Below are positions 1 to 7,460 of a DNA stretch of 64,000 nucleotides, in pieces (position 1 is the first letter of the stretch; each line of letters begins with the position of its first letter). The position numbers and the translations under genes are program-made. The notes under the pieces were generated by a model. It did no database searches and was not told where the DNA came from. It saw only the letters and a program-made list of their open reading frames with translations. Origin of the DNA: Natronospira bacteriovora (GTDB lineage Bacteria > Pseudomonadota > Gammaproteobacteria > Natronospirales > Natronospiraceae); NCBI RefSeq assembly GCF_030848495.1, contig NZ_JAVDDT010000001.1:434001-498000 (forward strand), written 5' to 3'.

Positions 1-8
1 TGTTTTAG

Positions 9-22
9 TTGATACAGATCAA
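9..22. promoter_or_regulatory. Fnr/Anr box upstream of osmC-family gene
   Basis: TTGAT-ACAG-ATCAA is a perfect match to the Fnr/Anr consensus TTGAT-N4-ATCAA. Its centre is 70 bp before the ATG at 86. If it works as a class II site (centre at -41.5), transcription would start near 57, and a 4/6 match to a -10 box (TAAAGT, 45-50) lies exactly where expected. That it activates the downstream gene is inference. Confidence 0.75.
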
Positions 23-85
23 CTCCATCGGACGGCCATCCCCTTAAAGTGTATACCCGAGCCAATAGCGAAATGAGCACAGACC

Positions 86-514
86 ATGCAAGGCATGCCC
101 CATCTCTACAAAGCCTCCGCCAACGGCGGGCCCAACGGTATCATCATCGCCAAGAGCCCCGGGTTGAAGGATCTGGAAACCGATTCCCCGGCCCAGTTCG
201 GTGGCAGCGGTGACTTCTGGTCGCCCGAAACCCTGCTGGTGGCATCCATCAGCAATTGCTTTCTGCTCACCTTCCGGGCCGTCAGCCGCAAGTCCAATCT
301 CGGGTGGACGGATCTCTGGGTGGACACCGAGGGCACCCTGGACAAGACAGAGGACGGCCTTCAGTTTACCCGCTTTGTCATCAGCGCCCGCCTGAGAGCG
401 GACGATGGCGAGGAAGAGGACATTGCCGTGCTGCTGGAAAAGGCCAAGCAGCACTGCCTGATCAGCAATTCCCTCAAGGCGAAATGCGAGCTCAGGATCG
501 AGATCGAGGTCTGA
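86..514 (+). CDS. OsmC/Ohr family protein
   Basis: A 142-residue protein of the OsmC fold. OsmC and Ohr proteins are cytoplasmic thiol peroxidases that reduce organic hydroperoxides with two redox cysteines. Here C58 (in SISNC) and C124 (in KQHC) occupy the expected places about 65 residues apart, the second in the long helix typical of the family. It belongs to the broad OsmC group; the sequence does not settle whether it acts as peroxidase or has another redox role. The ribosome binding site is weak, and a second ATG nine bases on is possible. A perfect Fnr box precedes it, so anaerobic or redox control is likely. Confidence 0.85.
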   Translation: MQGMPHLYKASANGGPNGIIIAKSPGLKDLETDSPAQFGGSGDFWSPETLLVASISNCFLLTFRAVSRKSNLGWTDLWVDTEGTLDKTEDGLQFTRFVISARLRADDGEEEDIAVLLEKAKQHCLISNSLKAKCELRIEIEV

Positions 515-535
515 CGGCGAGCAGGCAGGACACGG

Positions 536-564
536 AAAAGGCCCGGCGAATGCCGGGCCTTTCT
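536..564. terminator. Bidirectional terminator between osmC-family gene and subtilase
   Basis: A GC stem AGGCCCGGC / GCCGGGCCT with a GAAT loop is flanked by A-rich sequence on the left and TTTCT on the right. It lies between two convergent genes and can serve both. Confidence 0.8.
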
Positions 565-605
565 GTTTGCGGGTCAGACACGAGCCACCCGAAGCAACAC
601 CGTGT

Positions 606-1991
606 TCAGTGAATGGCGGCACGGGCATCGACGATGCCACTGCCAAACTCCTGACGGTTCCCGTGAATGCGATCGGCGTCCCGCTGCAGACGATTGACGG
701 CCTGGCGGGCACTCAGATCGGGATTCTCGTCTCGAATGAGACCGACCACACCGGCGGCATGGGGTGAAGCCATGGAGGTGCCGGCCTTCCAGCCGAAACC
801 CAGTCCGCAGGAGGCGGTCTGGGCACAGGCCTCGTTGGGAAAAACAATGGTCGAGAGCACCAGATACTCGAACCAGTCGGCCGGACGGGTCGCCGGGTCA
901 CAGATACCGATCTGGCCACAGTCACCACCCGGTGCGGCCACATCAATCGCCGCACCATAATTGCTGTAGAAGGCGCGCACATCGAAGGAAACGCCCGGCT
1001 GATAACGCGGAGCGGGCTGGATGCCACTGGCGCCGACGTTGACGATGCCGGGCAGGCCACCGGGCAGGTTGATGAGCGTGCCGTTGAGGTTCAGGCCCGC
1101 GTTACCGGCCGACGCCACGATGGAGGTTCCCGCCGAGACCACCGCATTGGCGATGCGGTTGTCCGCCGCCACGAAGGTGGCCAGGCCGTCGGTGCCCTGC
1201 CCCTGGCCGTACCGCCCCAGAGCACCAAGACTCATGTTGATGACCTGGAAGCCACGGTCCGCCGCATCCAGCATGGCCAGCCAGCGGGATGAACTGAAGG
1301 CGCACAGGCCACAACCCGGGATTATTTCAAAGGTGTTGTAACTGGCGAGCGCCAGATTCGGGCCGACACCCACCGCCCCCGCTCCACCAAAGGCGGCCGC
1401 TACCGTACCGGCCACATGGGTGCCGTGGTCTGACTGGCTGGGATAGGGATTGCAGGGTGCGCCCGCCACCCAGAGCCCTTCGTGATAGCCGGCCGAGCTG
1501 TAGCAGGCCACATGGGTCACATTGGGCGCCAGGTCCGGATGATTCCAGGCGATACCGGTGTCGATCACCGCCACCGTGGTGTTGTGCGAACCGGTCACGC
1601 CGGCGGCCCAGGCTTCGGGGGCATGCACCCGTTCGATGCCCCAGAGCAGGCCATCGTTGAACAGCCAGTCATCGGCGGTCGGGCCACTGTTCGGGAATTC
1701 CACCTGACTGACATCCGGCAATGCCATGGCCGGCTCAATGCCCACCGAACGCACACGATTGTCACCGGCCATGAGGTCGCTGAAATTGGCGTTGTCGGAT
1801 CGGGCTATGGCAATGCCCAGGTGATCGAAGCTGGTCAGCAGCTCACCGCCGGCGGCCTCGATACTGGACACCAGGTTCTGGGGCACGTTGTTCTGTTTGT
1901 ACAGGATGATGTAGCGCTCGGCCATGGCCGAGCCGGCAAAGGTCAGAAGAATGAAGAAGGCAATCAGGGGAAATAGCAGTTTTTTGCGCAT
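606..1991 (-). CDS. Secreted S8 (subtilisin-like) serine peptidase
   Basis: From the ATG at 1991 the protein has 461 residues. A basic start plus hydrophobic stretch ending in GSAMA is a Sec signal peptide, which is why this start is chosen over a longer frame. A short I9-like propeptide region follows (about residues 25-90). The catalytic triad is clear: D144 (VIDTG), H189 (HGTHVAG) and S406 (GTSMASPHAAG), with oxyanion N297 (SAGNAG). Several cysteine pairs suggest disulfides, fitting an extracellular or periplasmic protease. It points away from the hemerythrin genes and has its own terminator. Substrate is unknown. Confidence 0.93.
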   Translation of the reverse strand: MRKKLLFPLIAFFILLTFAGSAMAERYIILYKQNNVPQNLVSSIEAAGGELLTSFDHLGIAIARSDNANFSDLMAGDNRVRSVGIEPAMALPDVSQVEFPNSGPTADDWLFNDGLLWGIERVHAPEAWAAGVTGSHNTTVAVIDTGIAWNHPDLAPNVTHVACYSSAGYHEGLWVAGAPCNPYPSQSDHGTHVAGTVAAAFGGAGAVGVGPNLALASYNTFEIIPGCGLCAFSSSRWLAMLDAADRGFQVINMSLGALGRYGQGQGTDGLATFVAADNRIANAVVSAGTSIVASAGNAGLNLNGTLINLPGGLPGIVNVGASGIQPAPRYQPGVSFDVRAFYSNYGAAIDVAAPGGDCGQIGICDPATRPADWFEYLVLSTIVFPNEACAQTASCGLGFGWKAGTSMASPHAAGVVGLIRDENPDLSARQAVNRLQRDADRIHGNRQEFGSGIVDARAAIH

Positions 1992-2132
1992 CGTCGAATC
2001 CCTCCACTGGAATTTCACACGACTCCCTGCGGGGTGCAGGTCAATGAAATCTAGTTCATGAGCGGGCGGTGACAAGTGGTATTTTCACGACGACGAACGG
2101 TCAGTGGCCGGGGGGCGAAAAATGTCATTCGA

Positions 2133-2146
2133 TTGAGCCAGATCAA
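2133..2146. promoter_or_regulatory. Fnr-like box upstream of hemerythrin genes
   Basis: TTGAG-CCAG-ATCAA matches the Fnr consensus at 9 of 10 defined bases. The centre is 83 bp before the first hemerythrin ATG. With class II spacing a -10-like CATGCT (2169-2174) falls at the right place. It lies in the divergent spacer with the subtilase but fits the rightward genes better. Confidence 0.65.
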
Positions 2147-2222
2147 ATCATGGGGCACGGGGCCGGCGCATGCTGAACTCAGGGAAATGGCCGTTCGGCC
2201 GAAAGCCGAGGGGGTAATGTGA

Positions 2223-2783
2223 ATGAGCCGTGCCATCGAACAGTTGCAAGCCGATCACAGGGCGTTCACGCGCCTGATCGAGCACATGGAATCCGCCATG
2301 GAGCGCTGCCTGCAGGGCGATGACATTGATCTCATGCTCATGAGCGAGTTCGTGGATTACTGCTCCGGTCATGCGGACGATTTCCACCACCCGCTGGAGG
2401 ATCGCGTCTTTGATCGCCTGCTGGCCAGAGATCCGGGCCTGGGGCCGATCATCCGCCAACTGGAACAGGAACATCTGCACCTGCGCTGGGCAACCCGCGA
2501 GCTGCGGGACATGCTGGAAGCGGTGAACTCGGTGGACTATGTGCGTCGCGACCGCTTCCTCGAGGCGCTGGGCGAATACCTCGGGCTGTTCCATCACCAC
2601 ATCAGCACGGAAGAAGAGCGCCTGTTCAGGCGGGCTGACCGGCTTCTGACCGAAGAGGATGTGCGGCAACTGGATGCCTGGCTGGACAGCGCCCCGGTGA
2701 CTGCCTTTGCGAGACGGGACGGCAATGATTTCCAGCGACTGGATCCACTGCTCCACGCCGTCGAACCCACCACAACGCGCTGA
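2223..2783 (+). CDS. Hemerythrin-domain protein (first of tandem pair)
   Basis: A 186-residue, all-helical protein with the residues of a hemerythrin (HHE) four-helix di-iron site: H12, H50, H55/H56 with E59, E83/H84, and H124-H126 with E130. Such proteins bind O2 or NO, or act in di-iron repair and stress responses; none of these roles can be picked from sequence alone. No signal peptide, so cytoplasmic. It is followed 23 bp later by a paralogue that keeps every proposed ligand at the same residue number. An Fnr-like box upstream suggests induction at low oxygen, which fits an NO or O2 handling role. Confidence 0.88.
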   Translation: MSRAIEQLQADHRAFTRLIEHMESAMERCLQGDDIDLMLMSEFVDYCSGHADDFHHPLEDRVFDRLLARDPGLGPIIRQLEQEHLHLRWATRELRDMLEAVNSVDYVRRDRFLEALGEYLGLFHHHISTEEERLFRRADRLLTEEDVRQLDAWLDSAPVTAFARRDGNDFQRLDPLLHAVEPTTTR

Positions 2784-2806
2784 AGCGGCGCCGGGAGCAG
2801 GCCGCC

Positions 2807-3349
2807 ATGAACACCGTCATACAGAAACTCAAGAACGATCATCGCCGCTTCGCCCGACTGATCCGCCGCATGGAATGGGAGCTGGATCGCTGCCATCACG
2901 GCGAGGGGCTGGACACCGACGCCATGGCCGCCTTCGTGGACTACTGTTCCCGTCACGCCGACGAACACCATCATCCGCTGGAAGACCGGCTGTTCCAGCG
3001 CATGCTGGATCGTGACCCCGGCCTGCGTGGAACCATTGAACAGCTGAATGCCGAGCATGTGGAACTGGACGAGGCCACCCGAACTCTCCACCAATTGCTT
3101 GAGGCCATCCGGGCCGACAACCACGTCTCCCGGGACGAGTTCCTGGGCGCGCTCGCCCGCTATCTCTTCCTCTATCACGGTCACATGGATGTGGAGGAAT
3201 CCGAGCTCTTTCGCCGGGCGGACTCCCTGCTGTGGGAGAGCGACTGGCAGGCACTGGAGCGCTGGCTGGCGGAACAGCCACCCTCCCCCTTTGAAGATGC
3301 CAGCAGCCATGACTATCAGCGCATCGAGCGCCTGATGACCAGCTTCTAG
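2807..3349 (+). CDS. Hemerythrin-domain protein (second of tandem pair)
   Basis: A 180-residue paralogue of the gene before it, evidently from tandem duplication. Proposed di-iron ligands are conserved: H12, H50, H54-H56 with E59, E83/H84, H124, H126 and E130. The helices between are substantially diverged, so the duplication is not recent. It is probably co-transcribed with its neighbour and shares its Fnr-like control. The pair may form heteromers or sense different ligands; this is inference. No terminator is visible before moaA, 240 bp on, but moaA has its own regulatory signals. Confidence 0.88.
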   Translation: MNTVIQKLKNDHRRFARLIRRMEWELDRCHHGEGLDTDAMAAFVDYCSRHADEHHHPLEDRLFQRMLDRDPGLRGTIEQLNAEHVELDEATRTLHQLLEAIRADNHVSRDEFLGALARYLFLYHGHMDVEESELFRRADSLLWESDWQALERWLAEQPPSPFEDASSHDYQRIERLMTSF

Positions 3350-3386
3350 TGGGTCACCGCGCCCCACGGCGCGATCCCCCGGCCGC

Positions 3387-3400
3387 TTGACCTCCGTCAA
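3387..3400. promoter_or_regulatory. Dnr/Fnr-type palindrome upstream of moaA
   Basis: TTGAC-CTCC-GTCAA is a perfect palindrome that differs from the Fnr consensus only at the inner base of each half. The same TTGAC-N4-GTCAA form recurs at 27325, before hemN. Class II spacing puts transcription start near 3435, just before the first stem of the structured moaA leader. Confidence 0.55.
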
Positions 3401-3424
3401 GGTACGCCCGTCGATTCGGCGGCA

Positions 3425-3591
3425 CACTGATTGCGAGGCTGTGGTAACGCAGCCTGACTCCGAGCATCCGATGCCTGCAGCCCCCCGGGTATGGCACGGA
3501 TGCCGCCGAACGGCGGGGATCTTCCCGCCGGTAGCGGCCAGGGCAGCGCGCGGAAACGCCACTGCCTCCCGGCATTGGAAAGGAGTGCACA
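3425..3591 (+). promoter_or_regulatory. Structured moaA leader resembling the Moco RNA motif
   Basis: The region before moaA can form several strong stems: AGGCTG/CAGCCT (3436-3455), a GCCGCC/GGCGG hairpin near 3501-3515, and a GCGGGG/CCCGC hairpin beside it. At the end, CACTGCCTCC can pair with GGAAAGGAGTG, which would hide the moaA ribosome binding site AAGGAG (3580-3585). Moco RNA motifs are known leaders of moaA operons in gammaproteobacteria and have this position and logic. Assignment is by position and architecture; I could not run a covariance model. Confidence 0.5.
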
Positions 3592-4692
3592 ATGCAAGCT
3601 TCAAACCCGCAACGGCCCGCCCCCGCGCAGGCCGCCGACGCTGACACACCTGCCGAGCCCCTGCCGTGGCCGATGCCCCGCCGGGCGCCCACCGTGGATC
3701 GCGGCCAGGTTCCGGATTCCGAACTGGAAGACCGTTTCGGCCGGCGTTTCGCCTATCTGCGGCTTTCCATTACCGATGTCTGCAACTTCCGTTGCGAGTA
3801 CTGCCTGCCGGACGGCTATCAGGGCCGGCCCACCGGTTTCCTGCACCAGGCCGAAATCGGCCGGCTGGTGCGCAGCTTCGCCGAGCTGGGCATCCGCAAG
3901 CTCCGCATTACCGGCGGCGAGCCGCTGGTGCGCAAGGATGCCCTGGCCATCATTGCCGAGGCCGCCGCCACCCCGGGCATCGAGAAGGTGGCCCTGACCA
4001 CCAATGCCTTCAATCTGGCCCGTCAGGCCGAGGCCCTGCGCGAGGCGGGCCTTTCCGCCATCAATATCAGCCTGGACAGCCTGAACCCGGAAGGCTTCGA
4101 GCGCATCACCGGCGACAAGCGTTTCGACAAGGTCATGGCCGGCATCGACGCGGCCATTGCCGCCGGCATTCCCAGTGTGAAGATCAATACCGTGCTGCTG
4201 GGCGGGCTCAATGATCATGAAGTGCCTGACTTCATGGAGTTCGTGCGTGAACGCCCGGTGGCGGTGCGCTTCATCGAGCTGATGCAGACCGCCGACAACG
4301 GCGAGTATTTCCGCCGCCGCCATGTCAGCGGCCAGACCGTGGCCGACCGCCTTCAGGCCGCCGGCTGGGTTCCGCAGAAGCGCGGCGAAACCGATGGCCC
4401 GGCGGTGGAATACACCCACCCGGACTACGCCGGCCGCATCGGCCTGATTGCCCCCTACGCTCCCGGTTTCTGTGACGGCTGCAACCGCCTCCGGGTCACC
4501 GCCCGTGGCGGCCTGCGACTGTGCCTGTTCGGCAACGGTACCCACGACCTGCGCCCCCTGCTCCAGGACGACGCCGACATGCCCGCTCTCAAGCGCAGCA
4601 TCTGCCAGACCCTGGTGGGCAAGGAAGTGTCCCATCATCTGCATGAGGGCGATTTCGGCGATACGCCGCACCTGGCGAGCACGGGCGGGTGA
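3592..4692 (+). CDS. moaA: GTP 3',8-cyclase MoaA (molybdopterin synthesis)
   Basis: A 366-residue radical SAM enzyme for the first step of molybdenum cofactor synthesis, conversion of GTP to 3',8-cyclo-GTP (then to cPMP with MoaC). The N-terminal cluster motif is CNFRCEYC (C64, C68, C71). The C-terminal substrate-binding cluster uses C294, C297 and C311. The protein ends in the essential Gly-Gly pair (365-366). An N-terminal extension of about 45 proline/alanine-rich residues precedes the usual start of the domain. AAGGAG lies 6 bp before the ATG. It leads a cluster with moaC, a molybdate transporter, moaD, moaE and mobA. Confidence 0.96.
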   Translation: MQASNPQRPAPAQAADADTPAEPLPWPMPRRAPTVDRGQVPDSELEDRFGRRFAYLRLSITDVCNFRCEYCLPDGYQGRPTGFLHQAEIGRLVRSFAELGIRKLRITGGEPLVRKDALAIIAEAAATPGIEKVALTTNAFNLARQAEALREAGLSAINISLDSLNPEGFERITGDKRFDKVMAGIDAAIAAGIPSVKINTVLLGGLNDHEVPDFMEFVRERPVAVRFIELMQTADNGEYFRRRHVSGQTVADRLQAAGWVPQKRGETDGPAVEYTHPDYAGRIGLIAPYAPGFCDGCNRLRVTARGGLRLCLFGNGTHDLRPLLQDDADMPALKRSICQTLVGKEVSHHLHEGDFGDTPHLASTGG

Positions 4693-4697
4693 GGGCG

Positions 4698-4873
4698 AGT
4701 GAACAGTGAACAGTTCCCAGTGAACAGAAAACCGGGTCTTTCCTGTTCTCCTGTGGGAGGGGCATTCCTGCCCCGACATAGGCTTCGGCGGAGCCCCAGT
4801 CGGGGCAGGAATGCCCCTCCCACAGACAACTGGTACAAGCCCACTGTTCACTGGGAACTGTTCACTGTTCACT
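4698..4873. repeat. Nested palindrome with heptamer arms and REP-like core
   Basis: Outer arms 4698-4727 and 4844-4873 are perfect 30-bp inverted repeats, each built from 7-bp units (GTGAACA, GTGAACA, GTTCCCA, GTGAACA). Inside them, 4751-4777 and 4799-4825 form a perfect 27-bp inverted repeat (CTGTGGGAGGGGC...), which resembles REP-type elements. The loop (4781-4795) can itself fold. The element fills nearly all of the moaA-moaC spacer, so it would be part of the operon mRNA. It encodes nothing. Confidence 0.93.
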
Positions 4874-4900
4874 TAATTCAATGACGAGGACTCAGAAGCT

Positions 4901-5392
4901 ATGACCGAGCCAAACTACCGCATGGTGGATGTGGGCGAGAAGCCGGTGACCCGCCGGCGTGCCATCGCCACGGGGCGGATTGTGGTGGGCCCTGAGGTGA
5001 TGGCGCATCTGCGTGAGGGCGAGCTGCCCAAGGGCGACCCCCTGCGGCTGGCCGAGGTGGCGGCCATTCTGGCGGCCAAGCGCACGCCCGACCTGCTGCC
5101 CCTGTGCCATCCCCTGATGCTGGATCACGTGGGATTGATCTGTCGCTTGAACGAGGCCGAACAGGCGGTGGATGTCTTTGCCACCGTGGTCACCAGTGCC
5201 CGTACCGGGGTGGAGATGGAAGCCCTGGCGGCGGTCAATGCGGCCCTGCTCACCATCTGGGATCTATCCAAGCCGATTGAAGCGGCGCTGGAGATCGGCG
5301 GTGTGAAGCTGCTGCTCAAGGAAGGCGGCAAGTCCGGCCGCTGGGAACACCCGGATGGGCTCGCCGGCCTGCCGGCGGAGCTTGCCGCATGA
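4901..5392 (+). CDS. moaC: Cyclic pyranopterin monophosphate synthase MoaC
   Basis: A 163-residue protein of typical length for MoaC, which turns 3',8-cyclo-GTP into cyclic pyranopterin monophosphate in the cytoplasm. Family hallmarks seen are MVDVGEK near the N-terminus, LLPLCHPL (about residues 65-72), the TGVEMEAL stretch, and the DLSKPIE segment with the K of GVKLL following. GAGGA lies about 11 bp before the ATG. Its stop overlaps the start of the next gene (ATGA), so the transporter is probably translationally coupled. The spacer from moaA is occupied by a long palindromic repeat. Confidence 0.96.
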   Translation: MTEPNYRMVDVGEKPVTRRRAIATGRIVVGPEVMAHLREGELPKGDPLRLAEVAAILAAKRTPDLLPLCHPLMLDHVGLICRLNEAEQAVDVFATVVTSARTGVEMEALAAVNAALLTIWDLSKPIEAALEIGGVKLLLKEGGKSGRWEHPDGLAGLPAELAA

Positions 5393-6525
5393 GCATCGCA
5401 CCGGCCAGGCTGCGGGCCCGGCTGGGCGATGTCAGCGGCGCCTTCGCCGATGGCGCCGTGCTGTTTCCCCTCTTGCTGGCCCTGGCCTGGCAGACCGGCG
5501 CCTCGGTGGTGATCATGCTGGCCACCACCGGGGCCGCCTATCTGGTCACCGGCTGGCTGTTTCGCCTGCCCATTCCGGTGCAGCCGCTGAAATCCCTGTC
5601 CGTGATGGCCATTGCCGCCGGGGCCAGCGCCCAGGAACTGCAGGCCGCGGGCCTGCTGCTGGGGGCCATCTACTTCAGCATCAGCTTCATGAACGTGAAC
5701 CGCCTGGCCGGGCGGATTCCCGATGTGCTGATCCATGGCTTTCAGCTCGGCCTCGGCATTCTCCTGCTGATCACCGCGGTCCGGCTCATGGGCGGTACCG
5801 TCCAGGAAATGCTGCTGGTGGCCTTCGCCGCCACCCTGGTCATCGGCATCACCCGCTACAGTGGCCTGCCCCTGCTCGGCCTGATCGCCGTGGCGGGGCT
5901 GATGTGGGGCATCTGGCATGCCGAAGTGCCCCTTGGCGGTGGCCACGAGGACGGGCTGAGGGCTTCCATCGTTGCCTTGATGGTGCTGCCGCAAATTGCA
6001 TTGACCCTGACCAACTCCGTGCTCGGCACCCAGCGCGCCGCGCAGGCCTATTACGGCGAGGCCGCCTGGCGGGTCAATCCGCGCCGGCTGCTGACTTCGC
6101 TCGGGCTCGGCAATCTCATCGTGGGCGCCGTGGGCGGCATGCCCTACTGCCACGGCTCGGGTGGCGTCACCGCCCATTACCGGGGCGGGGCCCGCAGCTG
6201 GCTGTCCAATGTGGTCATGGGCAATGCCCTGCTGCTGCTCGCCGCCCTGTTGCTGATCGGCGGCGGCGGCCTGCCGGAATATCCACCGGCGCTGCAGGCC
6301 CTGCTCCTGGGGGTGATTGGCGTGTTTCACATCCAGCTGACCTACGCCAGCTGGCGCAAGCTCGACACCGCCCTGATTCTGGTGGTCATGGGCACTACCG
6401 CCCTGCTCGCCCAGAGCATGCTCTGGGTGCTGGTGGCCGGGGTCATTGCACTCACCCTGCGCGCCCTCTACCAGCGACTCACGCCCCGCCGGAACGATAC
6501 CGGCCGGGCCATTGAAAGCGATTGA
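5389..6525 (+). CDS. MOT1-type molybdate/sulfate transporter
   Basis: A 378-residue polytopic membrane protein with about ten hydrophobic segments. It carries the two signatures of the MOT1 branch of the SulP-related superfamily: PIPVQPLKS (about residues 63-71) and the GGMPYCHGSGG stretch (about 247-257). MOT1 proteins are high-affinity molybdate transporters in plants and algae; bacterial members are usually only predicted. Sitting between moaC and moaD, overlapping moaC by 4 bp, it very likely supplies molybdate for the cofactor the neighbouring genes make. No modABC-type system is seen in the window. Confidence 0.85.
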   Translation: MSIAPARLRARLGDVSGAFADGAVLFPLLLALAWQTGASVVIMLATTGAAYLVTGWLFRLPIPVQPLKSLSVMAIAAGASAQELQAAGLLLGAIYFSISFMNVNRLAGRIPDVLIHGFQLGLGILLLITAVRLMGGTVQEMLLVAFAATLVIGITRYSGLPLLGLIAVAGLMWGIWHAEVPLGGGHEDGLRASIVALMVLPQIALTLTNSVLGTQRAAQAYYGEAAWRVNPRRLLTSLGLGNLIVGAVGGMPYCHGSGGVTAHYRGGARSWLSNVVMGNALLLLAALLLIGGGGLPEYPPALQALLLGVIGVFHIQLTYASWRKLDTALILVVMGTTALLAQSMLWVLVAGVIALTLRALYQRLTPRRNDTGRAIESD

Positions 6526-6542
6526 ACGTGAGGAGAAAGACC

Positions 6543-6800
6543 ATGTCCCGGGAAGTGGAAATCAAGCTGTTCGGTGCCTTTCGCCAATACAGCCCGGAAA
6601 CCGCCATCGCCGTCAGCCTGCCGGAGTCGGCCGATGTGGCCACCCTGCGCCAGGCCTTTGCCGACAAGCTCGGGGACGACAATGCCCGCGCGCTGCTCCA
6701 ATCCTCGGCCTTTGCCACCGACGAGGCCGTGTTGAACGAAGGTGACACGGTTCCGGCGGGGGTGCGGATTTCAATTCTGCCGCCGGTCTGCGGTGGGTGA
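6543..6800 (+). CDS. moaD: Molybdopterin synthase small subunit MoaD
   Basis: An 85-residue ubiquitin-like sulfur carrier. The C-terminal Gly-Gly (PVCGG) is the site that is adenylated by MoeB and then thiocarboxylated, to give sulfur to the pterin in complex with MoaE. The ATG at 6543 is preceded by GAGGAG at 7 bp; a longer frame starting at 6522 lacks a ribosome site. It lies 17 bp after the transporter. A block of 7-bp tandem repeats begins directly after its stop codon and separates it from moaE. Confidence 0.93.
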   Translation: MSREVEIKLFGAFRQYSPETAIAVSLPESADVATLRQAFADKLGDDNARALLQSSAFATDEAVLNEGDTVPAGVRISILPPVCGG

Positions 6801-6802
6801 GA

Positions 6803-6886
6803 GAGTTCTGAGTTCTGAGTTCTGAGTTCTGAGTTCTGAGTGCTGAGTGCTGAGTGCTGAGTGCTGAGTTCTGAGTTCTGAGTGCT
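6803..6886. repeat. Heptamer tandem repeat, 12 copies
   Basis: Twelve back-to-back copies of a 7-bp unit in two variants, GAGTTCT and GAGTGCT, ordered as five, four, two and one. It starts 2 bp after the moaD stop. Every unit carries TGA; because 7 is not a multiple of 3, all forward frames are closed. No facing arm was found nearby, unlike the other repeats of this kind in the window. Copy number is likely unstable by slippage. Confidence 0.95.
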
Positions 6887-6912
6887 GAGTGGGGCGGTGG
6901 TTATCGGCAGCG

Positions 6913-6935
6913 TAGGCGCGGATTCATCCGCGCAA
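6913..6935. repeat. REP-like palindrome between moaD and moaE
   Basis: GTAGG followed by an 8-bp perfect stem GCGCGGAT/ATCCGCGC (6916-6933, 2-nt loop). It resembles the short GTAGGAGCGGATTTATCCGCG type of dispersed palindrome frequent in gammaproteobacterial spacers. Related hairpins occur at 18976 and 20704. Confidence 0.7.
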
Positions 6936-7019
6936 TGGCCTGAATCCGGCAAGGATCCTTTTGATGGATGCCCCAGAATTCGTGCGCGGGGCGAATCTGG
7001 AAAGAACAGGAATAAATTG

Positions 7020-7460
7020 ATGACAATTCATGTAGCAACGAAAGACAAGGTACTGTCCACCGAGGCGGCGCTGGCGCATTGTTCGGCGCCGGGGCACGGG
7101 GCGGCGGATCTGTTCATTGGCCGGGTGCGAGACCTGAATCAGGGGCGGGATGTGAATGCGGTCAGTTACGATCTGCACCCGGTGCTGTGCAAGAACGTCT
7201 TTCGCGAAATCTGTGAGGAAGCCCGCAAGGAATGGGGTGAGTCACTGCACTTCTGGCTGGAACATCGCCAGGGTCGCCTTGCCGTGGGCGAGGCCAGCGT
7301 GGTGGTGGCGGTGAGTTCACCGCATCGGGACGAATCCTTCCGCGCCTGCCGCTACATCGTCGAGCAGATGAAGCATCGTGCCCCGATCTGGAAGCAGGAG
7401 CATTACGTGGATGGCGACAGTGAATGGGTGAAGGGCCATGCCCTCTGCAGCCATGGCTGA
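7020..7460 (+). CDS. moaE: Molybdopterin synthase large subunit MoaE
   Basis: A 146-residue catalytic subunit that, with MoaD thiocarboxylate, inserts two sulfurs into cPMP to form molybdopterin. Seen are FIGRVRD near the N-terminus, the VVVAVSSPHR stretch, and the lysine-rich KHRAPIWKQEH segment that contains the active-site lysines and MoaD contacts. The ATG at 7020 gives the usual length; the frame is open further upstream but that part is not MoaE-like. Unusually for a moaD-moaE pair, about 220 bp of repeats lie between them. The 3' end overlaps mobA. Confidence 0.95.
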   Translation: MTIHVATKDKVLSTEAALAHCSAPGHGAADLFIGRVRDLNQGRDVNAVSYDLHPVLCKNVFREICEEARKEWGESLHFWLEHRQGRLAVGEASVVVAVSSPHRDESFRACRYIVEQMKHRAPIWKQEHYVDGDSEWVKGHALCSHG

